A DNA stretch of 64,000 nt from Xiphydria camelus (lineage: Eukaryota > Arthropoda > Insecta > Hymenoptera > Xiphydriidae), in contig OY783191.1 in the NCBI GenBank assembly GCA_963678675.1, positions 22,215,299 to 22,279,298 on the forward strand. Direction: 5' to 3'. Made by a program: the position numbers and the translations under genes. Positions 10,278 to 21,043 of the stretch are shown here, piece after piece. The notes beneath the pieces are model-generated. The model worked only from the letters and a program-made list of their open reading frames with translations. It was not told where the DNA came from and ran no database searches. Position 1 is the first letter of the stretch. Every line of letters begins with the position of its first letter.

Positions 10278-11965
10278 AACCAAGAAATTTACTTACCATT
10301 GACGCATCATATCGCCAGATTCCGATTCAGAGCGGAGAGTAAAATGAATACATACCTGAAACAAGAAAAAAAACGCGATATTATTAATGGTGTCACTATA
10401 GAAACGAAAATTATTATCGATGATGCAGCTATTCAAGCAAAGATTACATGGTTAGAAACGTTGTTTTTTTCCTATTCAAAAGTATACTTGCGTAAAGTCT
10501 AACCTTAATAAATTATTGTTGTTTTTTAGAAATACTTTCATGAGGGAGGTTTGGCAAACATATTTGGTGTAATGAATAAATTATGATGATGATACTGTTA
10601 TTGACTTTAATTCAAATGAAAGCTTAGGCTTCTTAAATGATGTCAGTAATATACAAAAATAATATTAACCTTTTTGTTTAACACAGACAACACAACGATC
10701 GGAATGTTCCTCCCCTCGAATTCTTTCACTCTCTTCGCCCCCCACCGAAGAAATCGAAGACGATTTAGGAGAAAGGGTAACATAGCCGGATAAACTTGTT
10801 TTTTTACTTTATTTATGGGCGAAACAATCCAATACTTTTTTTATAATATAGCTACATGATGGTGCATAACATATATTTTGCTGTGCGAAATCGGTCGAGT
10901 AGTTCTCGAGATAAAAAATATTTTCGTTTTTTGGTTTTTTGACGATACCTTTTGATTATAAATCAATATTTTGATCTAAAAATTTACTAAGAGCTTACTT
11001 ATGTATAAACATAAAATATACCTGAATGGGAACAAAATTCAAGCAGGGCCTGGTTTCATATGCTTGTCTAGCCCGTTTCTCATATACCGTTTCTCGCTAA
11101 CCAAAGCCGCAGTCGTAAGGTCGATCGAAATAACTTCAATAAACAATAGCTATGAACATTTTTAACGGCGCGAAGCGCCGTTTCTGTATGCAAGAACCTG
11201 GTGAGTGCCGTCTAACTCCGAGGAAGAAAGTAGATTAGGCGAACGATTTAATATCGAGGAAACGTGCGGACCGCAATTTCGTACGGCATCGAGAAAGAAG
11301 AAGATGAGCGGGCGAGAGGAAAGAACGAAATAGAAATAGCAGGGAAGAGGAGCGCGGAGCGGTGAGTCCCATGTCGGAACTGAGACTCGGACTCCCGTCG
11401 CCGGTATAACGGAGACAAATCGGAACCGTGTTACGACCCTCTTTCGTTTGTGTAAACGATGCGGGGATCGGCTGCGTTTTCATCTCTTTCTCCCGCGGTT
11501 CTACCACCGTCATAGTTTTCCCATTCGCGGATGCAACGATACGGTTGCACGCGGCTATCTCTTTCCCTTCAGGTTTTGTTGCACCTCTCGCTTTTTTCTC
11601 TTTTCGTATTTTCAGCAACGGCTTCGATGCATCCGCTCATATTATTATATCTCGCGTTCGGGAAGGGATTTCAATTTTTAATTGGCTTTGTTTCTGAATG
11701 ACTGCCTCGATGCAAGGAAATATTACGGAAATTCTACGTTACTCATTTACCAATGCGGAGGTGTTTTTACGGTTATTATTATTTTTGTCTACCATTTCCT
11801 TCTCGCGAAGAAATCTTTCCCGTTTTTGTAGAAAGTTTGATTGAATTTCTTTCAGTCTCCCCTATAGATGTTATACATAAATTAATGGTGGCTCATTTGT
11901 AATATTCTTTGTTAAAACTGGATTCTGTTATTTTATCTCATTAAAATCACAATTTTCTTTTTAAG
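10278..11965. other. Upstream region of the 786-residue gene
   Basis: No trusted coding exon. The part at 11,150-11,700 is clearly richer in GC and CpG than its surroundings and could be a promoter or untranslated exon of the downstream gene. This is inference. A perfect small hairpin AACGGCGC-GAA-GCGCCGTT lies at 11,164-11,182. A polypyrimidine tract ending TTTTTAAG directly precedes the start codon at 11,966 and could serve as an intron acceptor. Confidence 0.4.
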
Positions 11966-14326
11966 ATGACTCGAGAATATAATTTACGACGGCGAAATCA
12001 AACCATAACCTCAAAATCTATAACACAAAGCAAACCGACTAAAAATGATGTAAATCGAAAACAACGGCTGCAGAAGAAACGAGAGGCAGAAAGGGCAAGA
12101 AGAGCAAGAATTAAGGAAGATACAGGAAAGTACGAAGAGTATTGCCGAAAGGAACGGAAGAGAAATCAAAAACGAAAATCGGAAGGTAAAATTAAGACTG
12201 TTGGTGTTCTAACTAACAAAGAGAAAAAGATTCGCCGTAATAAACAAAATGAGTGGCAGAGGAATTCTCGGCAGAAAAGGAAAGTGGATTTATCGTCTTC
12301 GCGAGGGAATGATAGTAGAAATAATGCCCTTTCAAAGCAAGCTAAGGTGGGAAAGAAACGAATTAAAAAAAATGTAAGAAAGTGTTATCGTCAGAACGCA
12401 AAATTGACCGAACAAATTGTAGAGTTGAGGAAGACTGTGGATAAATTGAGAAAAAGAGTTAGCAGGATGAAAAATAAAAAACAACCTACATCACCAAATT
12501 CAAAAATACAGAAATTTTTGACCGGAAGACATGTGAGCGGTGACATTAAGAAAAGACTTGTTGCGGGTGAAGTTCTTAGTGAACAATTAAGAGTTGCCTA
12601 CAAGGAATCTCACAGTGACAAATTAAAACAAATTCTAGGCAGAGTTTTGTGTGGAAAAATTATTAGAAAGTATCGTCATCTAACTTCTGTGAAGAAACAA
12701 ATTGCTGCAGTGGTGTCTTCTAGGGTACGTCCAGATGAAGATCCATTGAAACGTATCCGAAAATCGAGAGGCACATTTGATTTTGTGAAGCAAAAAGTTA
12801 AAGAATTTTTTGAAGAAAACTCAACAATTGACCCAGGGAAAAAAAATTACAAGAAGATAAATGGCGAAATGGTGTCTAGGCGATATATGAGTGCCAGTAT
12901 GAAAGATTTATACGCGAAGTTCTGTCGTGAAGCTACATTTCAAGTTAGTTACGCTTTTTTTACCAGACATCGACCTTCGTACTGCGTTCAACCCAAAGTC
13001 ACTGAGAGAGATACGTGTGCTTGTTTTCTCTGCGAAAATTTTAAGTTATTAGTAAGTGGCTTACACACTGTGAAGATAATCAGAGAAAATTCTACGGACA
13101 AAGTTGTAGCGAGTATTACATGTAATTCAAGTTCAGAGAAATGCCTGTCCAGGATATGTGAAGATTGTTCAACTAGAGAAGTTGACATTAATAAAAAGAA
13201 TGTCAATGGAGAAATATCCTACATGATGTGGGTAACATCTAGGGAGACACGTATCAATGGAAAAACTCAAAAGCCTATCAACGTGACAATCACCACAAAG
13301 AAGAAAATTACACGCAGCATCGACAAAACCGTGGAATTATTCAAAAATGAATTGAAGTTGTTCATAGCACATGTATATCGCATAGCCCATCAAAGGAATG
13401 TTTTGAAAGAAGTGAGAGAGAATCTAAGCAACGAAGAAATATTTTTCTTAGTTGATTTTAGCCAAAATTACACCAGTAAATACAGCAGTGAAGTACAAGC
13501 AGTACACTTTGGAGCAAGCAGAGACCAATACACATTACATACGGGTATGATGTATGCTTCAGGCTTTTCCCAAGGCTTTACAACTCTGTCGGAATCTCTG
13601 AGACATGATCCTGTAGCGATTCTGGTTCATCTAAAGAAAATTCTTGATTTCTATTTTCACAAATTTCCCACTGTAACGAAGCTTCACTTTCAAAGTGATG
13701 GTCCGACCACGCAGTACAGAAATAAAACAATGTTTTTCCTCATCACACAAGTACTTCCTCAGATTTATCCACAGATCACTCAGATCACATACAATTTCTC
13801 AGAGAGAGGGCATGGAAAAGGACCATCAGATGGAATAGGAGGTAGACTGAAGAAGTCAGCAGACGATCAAGTCAAGTACGGGTATGATATCTGCAATTTT
13901 GAAACCTTCGTTAAAACGCTGCGCACTCAAGTGAAAGGGGTGCACATTGATACAGTGACAACCGAAGAAATCCTTAAAATGAACAACGTGGTGCCCACAC
14001 AATTGAAGCCGTTCGTAGGTACTATGAAGATACATCAGTATCGATGGACGAAGGATGATTTAGCCACTGTTCGGTTCAATTCATTAAGTTGTTTTCAATG
14101 TCCTCCACACATCGTCTGTACTCACTTTTCAATTGGAACAATCAAGTATGATATACCATCGCTTTCCACAAAAAAATATGGAGCTGAAAACTCCACTGAG
14201 ACAAGCCAGAAGAAAGTACGAGGTAGGAAAATACAAAATCAGTCTTGTTCTTCAAATAAAGAGGATTTGGCGCCAAGGCAGAGGACTTCTCGAGGGCGTA
14301 AAAAGAAACAAATTGCGACAGAATAG
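11966..14326 (+). CDS. Intact 786-residue transposase-like protein, family not named
   Basis: This is the only long undamaged frame in the window, a single exon. Residues 1-170 are very Lys/Arg-rich with a predicted coiled coil at about 140-170, a bZIP-like layout that suggests DNA binding. Residues 351-401 carry a Cys cluster (CACFLC, then CNSSSEKC, then ICEDC) that could bind zinc. The core has three spaced acidic blocks: FFLVDFSQNY (Asp497), LHFQSDGPTTQY (Asp578) and SERGHGKGPSDGIGG (Glu613 or Asp622). This order fits an RNase H-fold DDE/D nuclease. A second Cys/His group follows (CFQCPPHIVCTH, 709-720), then a basic tail. I recall similar proteins as multi-copy, unnamed genes in insects and cnidarians, but cannot confirm this. 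Upstream there is a splice-acceptor-like tract at the start codon. Downstream, AATAAA-like signals occur near 14,727. No terminal inverted repeats were found. It is either a recently active element or a domesticated host gene. Confidence 0.8.
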   Translation: MTREYNLRRRNQTITSKSITQSKPTKNDVNRKQRLQKKREAERARRARIKEDTGKYEEYCRKERKRNQKRKSEGKIKTVGVLTNKEKKIRRNKQNEWQRNSRQKRKVDLSSSRGNDSRNNALSKQAKVGKKRIKKNVRKCYRQNAKLTEQIVELRKTVDKLRKRVSRMKNKKQPTSPNSKIQKFLTGRHVSGDIKKRLVAGEVLSEQLRVAYKESHSDKLKQILGRVLCGKIIRKYRHLTSVKKQIAAVVSSRVRPDEDPLKRIRKSRGTFDFVKQKVKEFFEENSTIDPGKKNYKKINGEMVSRRYMSASMKDLYAKFCREATFQVSYAFFTRHRPSYCVQPKVTERDTCACFLCENFKLLVSGLHTVKIIRENSTDKVVASITCNSSSEKCLSRICEDCSTREVDINKKNVNGEISYMMWVTSRETRINGKTQKPINVTITTKKKITRSIDKTVELFKNELKLFIAHVYRIAHQRNVLKEVRENLSNEEIFFLVDFSQNYTSKYSSEVQAVHFGASRDQYTLHTGMMYASGFSQGFTTLSESLRHDPVAILVHLKKILDFYFHKFPTVTKLHFQSDGPTTQYRNKTMFFLITQVLPQIYPQITQITYNFSERGHGKGPSDGIGGRLKKSADDQVKYGYDICNFETFVKTLRTQVKGVHIDTVTTEEILKMNNVVPTQLKPFVGTMKIHQYRWTKDDLATVRFNSLSCFQCPPHIVCTHFSIGTIKYDIPSLSTKKYGAENSTETSQKKVRGRKIQNQSCSSNKEDLAPRQRTSRGRKKKQIATE

Positions 14327-15029
14327 TCTGAGATTGTACCTCAGATACCCCCAATTCAGTCTCTCAGGAGAAACTCCCGGTGCGCGTTCTTTTATTTTAA
14401 GTGTTTTCAGATTCCTAGTCTATTTTATTTTGTATTTACCTACTTTACTTTTTTCTCCTTTAATTTTCAGAATCCAATGAAAGTAATTCAAATCCTTACA
14501 CAACTTTCCACATGTTATCAGATACCTATTTTCAAGTCCATAATTTATTCTGATTTCCTCACCATTCTCTCTGTATATCACAAAGCGAAAAAACATTTTT
14601 CCAATAGAAGAGAGACCGAGAGAAAAAAGAGTAAGCTAAAGACAAAAAACGGCCGCAGAATTAGCCAGTTATTAAAAAACAAATATTTTTATGGCTGTAA
14701 ACAGATGTAGTCAGTATTTCTAATGAATAAATAATAAAAGAATTATTATAAATAAGCTGATTGTGTCAGATTATTTTTAAAATGATCCCAATTCGATTGA
14801 CTTACAATAAATTATTATTTACAATTCACGAACATTGCTCATTTACGTATTAGTGCTGAAATTTGGGAATTGGACTATTACTCAGAGGTTTTTGAAGTTG
14901 TAGCGCGACTGCTGCGTGAATCATCACATTTCTACACATATAATCGAAATATCAACCGAAATTGACTCTGGAGGCATGTTCAAAATCGCGAAAAATGAAA
15001 TTTAAAATATCACCATTTCGGTAGAATTA
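14327..15029. other. 3' region of the 786-residue gene and spacer
   Basis: The first 400 bp probably form the 3' untranslated region. AATAAATAATAAAAG at about 14,725-14,740 offers polyadenylation signals. No second gene is seen before the mariner remnant. Confidence 0.45.
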
Positions 15030-16046
15030 CCCACACTATGAATTTCATCAAGGAAAAAGTTTTAGGAAAGCATGTGAATTGATCTGTTCTATTCTTGGAG
15101 ACGACATTGTATCTAAAAGTACATGTGAGTATTGGTATAAGAGATTTAAAGACGGTGATTTTGATGTTAGTGACCGTGGACGTACCGGGGCCCCTGTAGT
15201 ATAGGTGGACGACCAGAAACTGCAAGGGTTGCTGGGTGAAAACTCTTGCCAGACGGAAAAATAACTTTCAGAACAGCTAGGAGTAGCTCACAGCGAACTA
15301 TTTCCTATCGCTTTGAAGCAATGTGAAAGATTCGAAAAGGAACAAAGTGGGTGCCACACTCTTTGACTCAAGCAAGTAAAAATAGCCGTCTTTTGACATA
15401 TGTTTGAATCTTTACAACAAGCAACAAAGAAAATGTTTTTGTGAAAAATTGTGACCTGCGATGAAAAGTGGATTAATTTTGATAATCCGAAACGCTGATA
15501 TCATTAGGTTGACCCCGGCGAGACGACGACATCGATGCCAAAGCGCAATATTCACTGTAACAAAGTGATGCTGTATATATGGTGGGATATGGAAGGCGTA
15601 CTTCATTATGAACTTCTGAAGCCTGGCCAGATAGTTACTGCTGATCGCTATCGTCAACAATTAATACGATTGAACCAAGAAATTAACAAAAAGCGTTCAC
15701 TTACTGGTAAAGGAAAACGTTCAGTAAAACTACGCCAGGCCTCATGTGGATTAACCGATCAAGGATAAGTTAATGGCTCTTGGATGGGAAGTTGTACCAC
15801 ACCCGGCGTATTCACCAGACTTACAATTAGCTCCAACTGATTTTCACTTGTTTCAGACAATGCAAAACGAATTGCCTGATGTGCGATTCAAAACATTTTA
15901 AGAAGTCCAAAAATGGGCCAATAACTTCAACTGAAGGTCATTGAATGTGAGGGGGATTATTTTGATGAATAAATGTATTTTATTTTTTTCAAAAATAAAT
16001 TTTGAATTTTTGCAAAAGTGTCCTAAAACTTATTTGTACACCTGAT
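15030..16046 (+). pseudogene. Decayed mariner transposase and 3' end
   Basis: Mariner transposases are DD34D enzymes that move their element by cut and paste at TA. The family blocks appear in order but in shifting frames: the N-terminal helix-turn-helix part with SKSTCEYWYKRFKDGDFDVS (about 15,110-15,170), QLGVAHSE (about 15,270), the first catalytic block reading VTCDEKWINFDNPK (about 15,450-15,490), the clean frame 15,535-15,768 with NKVMLYIWWDMEGVLHYELL and LLKPGQIVTADRYRQQL, and PHPAYSPDLQLAPTDFHLF (about 15,800-15,855). Stops and frameshifts break it at several points, and the second Asp block (HDNAPPH in relatives) is not readable. The 3' end at about 16,018-16,046 is the mariner-like terminal sequence TAAAACTTATTTGTACA. 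A matching left end was not found. It is inactive. Confidence 0.85.
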
Positions 16047-16330
16047 ACAATAAGGCTTACATATCAACAAACTTCTTCACTAGGATGATTATATAATGTT
16101 TGTTTTAAAAACATATTTCACCCACCAAATCAATGCATATATTATAGTTTTTTTATGAGTATGTCCTCTTGCCATCTTCTTAAGAATTTTGTATAATTGC
16201 ACCACTTCATGAATAAGAAATATTAATTTTCTGCAAACCCAGATCTGGATCAGTTATCACGAAAATTAATATTTCTTGGTTACCACGAGAATCAATAACA
16301 CTTGATTTCCATGAAAATCAAAAAGACGTT
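16047..16330. other. Spacer without a gene
   Basis: AT-rich, with short repeats of the type GAAAATTAATATTTCTTG around 16,210-16,290. Nothing else is recognised. Confidence 0.5.
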
Positions 16331-16660
16331 TCTCGATTATGATTTGGAGGCCTAATATCGATAGAGCCCTGATGAAAGGAATAAACCGAAGGCATCCCAA
16401 ATACGTTAAAGTAAAATGAAAAATAATAAAAGATTTATAGACTCAATGTGTTGGATTGTAATTTATCGAGAAATATATGATGTAGATGCTCAAAATACGT
16501 TGGGGACGAAAATAAAAAGATTTAGGAACTTTACGCCTAAAAGAGAACTAATATTTAAGCTACCTTGGTTCCAACATCAGACGTTAATGACGACCATGTT
16601 CACAGTAGGTGACTTATTCAAAATCTGTACGATCACAACAGGTTCAAATCTTCGACTCGA
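16331..16660. repeat. Left arm of a 4.7 kb inverted-repeat structure
   Basis: This stretch matches 20,577-21,043 in inverted orientation. Matching blocks include CTCGATTATGATTTGGAGGC, CAAATACGTTAAAGTAAAAT, GATGCTCAAAATACG and CAACAGGTTCAAAT. The intervening 3.9 kb holds a Mutator-like element and smaller MITEs. It has no coding signature. Confidence 0.75.
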
Positions 16661-16746
16661 GAAGATGTTGCTGTACGTTCGATTCAATTAAGGCAAATTA
16701 TAATTATTTTTATCCAAGTGCGGACACGCTTTTTAAGAGGACCTTC

Positions 16747-18317
16747 AATTGAAGAGTGGACTTGAATAAAGGACTAAGTACCAATGGAGATATATCGCGT
16801 TCCTTATGCCAAAAGGTCGTATACGCCAATAATAATAATAATATGGTCGATAAAAAGTACTTTTCTAAGTACTAAAAACAGGAAATTTAATTTTGTTCCT
16901 TAAGGGATCTACCCTAATTAGACGGGCAAAAAGGGGGCTATTTTCACGAATTTTTTTGACCGGTATAAATTATAAATATGGATATAAAAAGTGTTAGGCC
17001 TAAAAAACACATTCTTAAAATACACAAAAACATTTTTTTTATATTCATTTTACTCAGTTTTCGTACAGAAAAATGGGGGAGAAGACAGGTCGTTATCAAC
17101 GAGCCGTCCAAAAACGTCATTTCGAGAAAAACGCGTTTAAAGTTTTCTTTAACGAAAAATCGTGAAAAAATCTTACGTATAATCAGCGATGCCTGCACCA
17201 TACATTATGCCTTCAGTTTCTTCATAGCGCACATTTTCATCCAAAATAGCCTGCCTTCGTTTCGTTCTGGCTTCCTTAGAAGCATCGCTGCTGCGGCGGT
17301 TCGCAAGTTGTATGCGTGTTCTGTGACGGTTAGCGACGTACTGCTCGGCGGTCGAGCCGATTTTGACGCCCATTACTTCCAAGATTTTTAATACTGGCTG
17401 TAATCCCTCGTTAAAAATACAAGCAGCTGTTTGACACGCTATTTCAACAATTTTTTTCCGCTAAAGATGTGTTTGGGAGCCATTGACCAGACGCATTTGT
17501 TGAAAGAGATTCGTTATTATTCTGCGTGTTTCCGCCGAGGCATCTTTCAAGTAGTTCTTGTTTTGTCAAATCGTCGTAGATCGGTTTTAGAACTTCTTGA
17601 ACATCTTCAGCGAGAGCAGGAGGATGTTTGAACTTATGAACGGATTTATTTTTTACAGTTTTCTTGTATTTACACCAGGATTCAGAACAGTATGAATGCT
17701 GTGGATTGCTGTCAGTTGAAATCTTATGATAAAATCCTGCCCAGATCTCCTTGCGCATTTCTTCCACGAAATCGGGATGTCTTTGAATTGCTAAACCATA
17801 GTTTTTTGACAGTTCTTTCTTTTATTTGATCATTAAATCCTGAGTTTTTACAATAGGAACTTTTTTTACGACGGTTTTTTTCTTTTCCGCGACAACTGTT
17901 TTTGCTGCTCTTTTTTGACGTTGATGTTGACGGTTGAAAATTTCAAACACGACTAATGTAGAGAGAACGTTGTATCAGATGATACTTACAAAAGATAACA
18001 GCACCTCATGTAAATATACAGAGGCAGGTAGGTAGTACCGTTCCGAGCGGTGCGTATATTAGCGCGCTCAGATAGCTAAGTAAACGTCGCTCAAAAGTAC
18101 ACTTAGACTGCTCGGATCTTTATAAAATTTTAGTATGATACTTTTAAATATGTATACTTTCGAAAAATGCAATAAAAAAATCGATTTTTCGAAAATTCTA
18201 ATTAGGGTAGATCTCTTAAAAGGGGGTTAAACAGCATGCTTCATGTCCTCTAGAAGGGGCTACGTTCCAAACAAATATTTTGGTACTTAACCCCTTATTC
18301 AAATCCACTCTTCAATT
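16747..18317. mobile_element. Mutator-like element with long terminal repeats
   Basis: The left end AATTGAAGAGTGGACTTGAA (16,747) is matched inverted by TTCAAATCCACTCTTCAATT ending at 18,317. The inner block TAAGGGATCTACCCTAATTA (16,901-16,920) is matched inverted at 18,199-18,218. The repeats span about 176 bp on the left and 121 bp on the right. The difference is partly a TAA simple repeat on the left. Long terminal repeats and the transposase fragment inside fit a MULE. A flanking duplication was not resolved. Confidence 0.75.
17173..17870 (-). pseudogene. Mutator-like transposase, C-terminal part, frameshifted
   Basis: The frame at 17,767-17,444 carries SWCKYKK, ALAEDVQEVLKPIYDDL and ERCLGGNTQNNNESL. 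I recognise these as hallmarks of the insect Mutator-like transposase domain family. The following frame at 17,382-17,173 carries LEVMGVKIGSTAEQY, DASKEARTKRRQ and YGAGIADYT, the family C-terminus. The two frames join through a shift near the A-run at 17,452-17,458 (T7 on the plus strand) and an ACIFNEGLQP block at about 17,400. Upstream of 17,767 the KELSKNYGLAI block is readable to about 17,820. Everything N-terminal is gone, so the copy is dead. It sits between the matched terminal repeats at 16,747 and 18,317. Confidence 0.72.
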
Positions 18318-18978
18318 TCCCAATAAAACGCGTTGTCTTCCTCTTCGCCGCCCACTTTCAACCATTACTGACAAGATCGAGACATCCCTTCGAAATCGAG
18401 TCGGTTCCCGCATGCTTTGGTCATTGAATAAGTCTACTGCAGCAAACTAATTCGCCTCTTTGATTCGAGCCACGAGGGTCATCGTTGGTTCGAAAGCAAA
18501 GGTACCTAACCATGAGTAGCGGCGATCGCTCGGTTCCCTTTTACACAGGGAGAGTCCTTTTACTCTTACCCTCCTCATCTTCTCCTATCTGTTTCTCGAA
18601 GCTCTACCGTCGACTACGAGTCAACCACGATAAACTAACTTGCGAGAAAGTTCCAGCTATCGGGGTTAGAGAATGCAAAAGTAACAGCGGAAAAGTGATT
18701 CCATTCCTAACGCGATAGGAGTTCTTCGAATCTTTTCCAGGATCATCTAAAACCTCGTCAACTTCTATCGTTATTTCGATTCATTTTTCACTAACTTCAT
18801 CCAAATCGCATCGCATTTTTGGAATTATCGGTTATTCAATCGATTGAGCATCAATTACGCTATAAAAAATGATGCTAATCTCACCGTTATAAAGATACGT
18901 TTTCCCGGTGCTAGAAAAAGCTTTATTGATTTTACTTTCCAGCTGATAGGAGACAGTCGCCCAATTGGGCCGGCGCCT
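18318..18978. other. Spacer without a gene
   Basis: No supported feature. Sequence composition is ordinary for this window. Confidence 0.45.
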
Positions 18979-19158
18979 AGGTTGGGCCACCCCTGTATCT
19001 AGAAAAAATAGCGATATTTAAGTTGTTTGGTTAGCTAGATACATCATATGCTCAAACTTGAAGTTAGATGACGCATCTTTTCCGTTAGTCCTGACGGTCA
19101 TATTTTTATTTAGGAGGATAGAGTAACAGTCCTAGATACAAAGGTGGCTAAACCTATA
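18979..19158. repeat. Small inverted-repeat element
   Basis: GGTTGGGCCACCCCTGTATC at about 18,981 pairs imperfectly with GATACAAAGGTGGCTAAACC at about 19,136-19,155. It is a non-coding MITE-like hairpin. Confidence 0.5.
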
Positions 19159-19575
19159 CAATATATGGTCCTAATTGAACTATTCTCTTCTACTAAGATT
19201 TCATTTCATCGGGAAAAATAGGAGAAGAGGACCCGCTTTCTTTTGTCGACCAATGTCGACGTAGAGTGGCTATTTGACACGTTTATAAAGTATTAGTGAT
19301 CCCTTAAATTGAATTCGAGCTGTCGTAAAAGCAATCTTTCTCGCGTTAAATAACAACATATTATACCTACTTAAATATCATGGAAACGAGCTGAGTAAGC
19401 GCAAATATGTATCAACGAAAAATTATTGAGATCTAACCGCACTAAAAATATGTTGCAAAAAATGTAATGTAATCGAACTAATATTGATCGCTTCGATCCA
19501 TATTTACATTGCGATCATTTAAATTCGATACCACGATGTCATGTTATTTTCAGGATACATTTATCAATCATACAG

Positions 19576-19999
19576 TATAACCGGGAGATTTTTTAATATT
19601 GCGACAAACTTCAAGGATGGGTTCCTTGGATGAAAATAAAACAAAATTCCTATGAACATGGACCCGGAAACGCTCAGTTTCGGAGAAACAGGGTGTTGAA
19701 TTTTTATACAAATTCTCTTCCATCAACAAACAGTACAAACGCAATGACGCATCCCTTCTTCTGAAATGATATTTAATACTCGTAAGAAGACCCTATTACA
19801 AAAAATAAATAAAATTGAAGCTCTGCAAAAATATACTTCCTATTATTAGTATAGAAAATTTGTATAAAAATGAATATCCTGTTTCTCCGAAACTCAGCGT
19901 TTCCGGACCCATGGTCATAGGAACTTTTTTTTTCTTATTTTCATCCAAAGAAACCCGTCCTCGAAGTTTGTCGCAATATTAAAGAATCACCCGGTATAT
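19576..19999. mobile_element. MITE with TATAACCGGG ends
   Basis: TATTGCGACAAACTTC and GAAACGCTCAGTTTCGGAGA on the left are matched inverted on the right (TCTCCGAAACTCAGCGTTTC, GAAGTTTGTCGCAATA). The arms are about 120 bp. It is non-coding. Confidence 0.75.
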
Positions 20000-20104
20000 C
20001 TACATATATAAGGTCAATCCATATTCATGAGGCCCATGTTCATCCAAAAGAATGATATCCAAAACAAAAAGTAAAGGAACTGCATATATTTTTTTTTAAT
20101 TAGT

Positions 20105-20405
20105 GTTGTGTCCCCATTTACCCCATGATCCGGGGTAAATGGGAACAGAGTTATAATTGGCATATATCACTCTAATGCAGGAAGCGGTACATATGGGGAC
20201 AAACCTGAATAGTTAAAGATTCATGCTAAAAACGAAGACGGCTTTCTGAAGTTTGTAAAGAATAGTAAAATACGTTTTAGTAAGGATTATTCTTTATTTT
20301 ATAGTTGAAGCAGTTTGGAAACTACAGTACCCATCCCCATTAACCCCTGTTCCCATTTCCTCAGTACCCGTCCCTATTAACCCCTGTCCCCGTTTTCCCT
20401 GGTTG
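20105..20405. repeat. CCCCATTTACCCC-type repeat region
   Basis: ATGATCCGGGGTAAATGGGAAC near 20,127 and a two-unit direct repeat of AGTACCC-TCCC-ATTAACCCCTGT at about 20,330-20,395 mark a remnant. Its style resembles the pogo-type elements seen at 37.8 and 54.7 kb. No paired ends were found. Confidence 0.4.
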
Positions 20406-20576
20406 ACCTTAAATGCATATACATATTGTATATGTACCTATATAAGGTGTACAACTTTGCTTCCGCCGTTTTTCTCGTCAGCCATCTATAGGATGTTAAT
20501 AACTGTACATTTATTTGTAATAAGCACTATACATTTAACGTATCATCATCTTCTATCACGAACGTCCGTAAACAGT

Positions 20577-21043
20577 TCGAGTCGAAAATTTGAACCTGTT
20601 GTCATCGTACAGATCTTGAATAAGTCATCTTTTGAACATCTTTGTCATTGGCGTCTGATCTTGGAATCAAGATAGCTTAAATATTAGTTCTTTTTTAGGC
20701 GTAAAGATGCTAAATCACTTTATTTTGATCCTCGGCGTATTTTGAGCATCCACGTCATATGATTCTCGATATATTGCAATCCTATATTGAGCCTATAAGG
20801 CCCACTTGTTCAATGTAAGTTCAAGGCTGGTTCAGCTTGAATCGCCGTTCTTGATATATTTCGTGTCACACATAATATACCAAGAACGGCGGTTCAAGCT
20901 GAACCAGCCTTGAATTTACATTGAACAAGTGGGCCTTAGTCTTTTATTATGTTTCATTTTACTTTAACGTATTTGGGACATCTACGTCCTATTCCTTTCA
21001 TTAGAACTGCATCGACATTAAGCCTCCAAATCATAATCGAGAA
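20577..21043. repeat. Right arm of the 4.7 kb inverted-repeat structure
   Basis: Inverted partner of 16,331-16,660. Its extra length is explained by the MITE at 20,799-20,935, which is absent from the left arm. Confidence 0.75.
20799..20935. mobile_element. Harbinger-type MITE, GGCCCACTTGTTC ends
   Basis: GGCCCACTTGTTCAATGTAA at the left is matched by the inverted right end ACATTGAACAAGTGGGCC. Flanks are TAA (20,796-20,798) and TTA (20,936-20,938), consistent with a TWA target. The loop, containing ATATTTCGTGTCACAC, is shared with the MITE at 57,304-57,443. Confidence 0.8.

Noticed and set aside
11235..11697. Frames of 127 and 89 residues on opposite strands
   Set aside because: They overlap in a GC-rich block and show no domain. 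They are more likely untranslated or promoter sequence.
16640..16665. GGTTCAAATC resembling a tRNA T-loop
   Set aside because: No acceptor stem or anticodon arm can be formed around it, and it belongs to the inverted-repeat arm.
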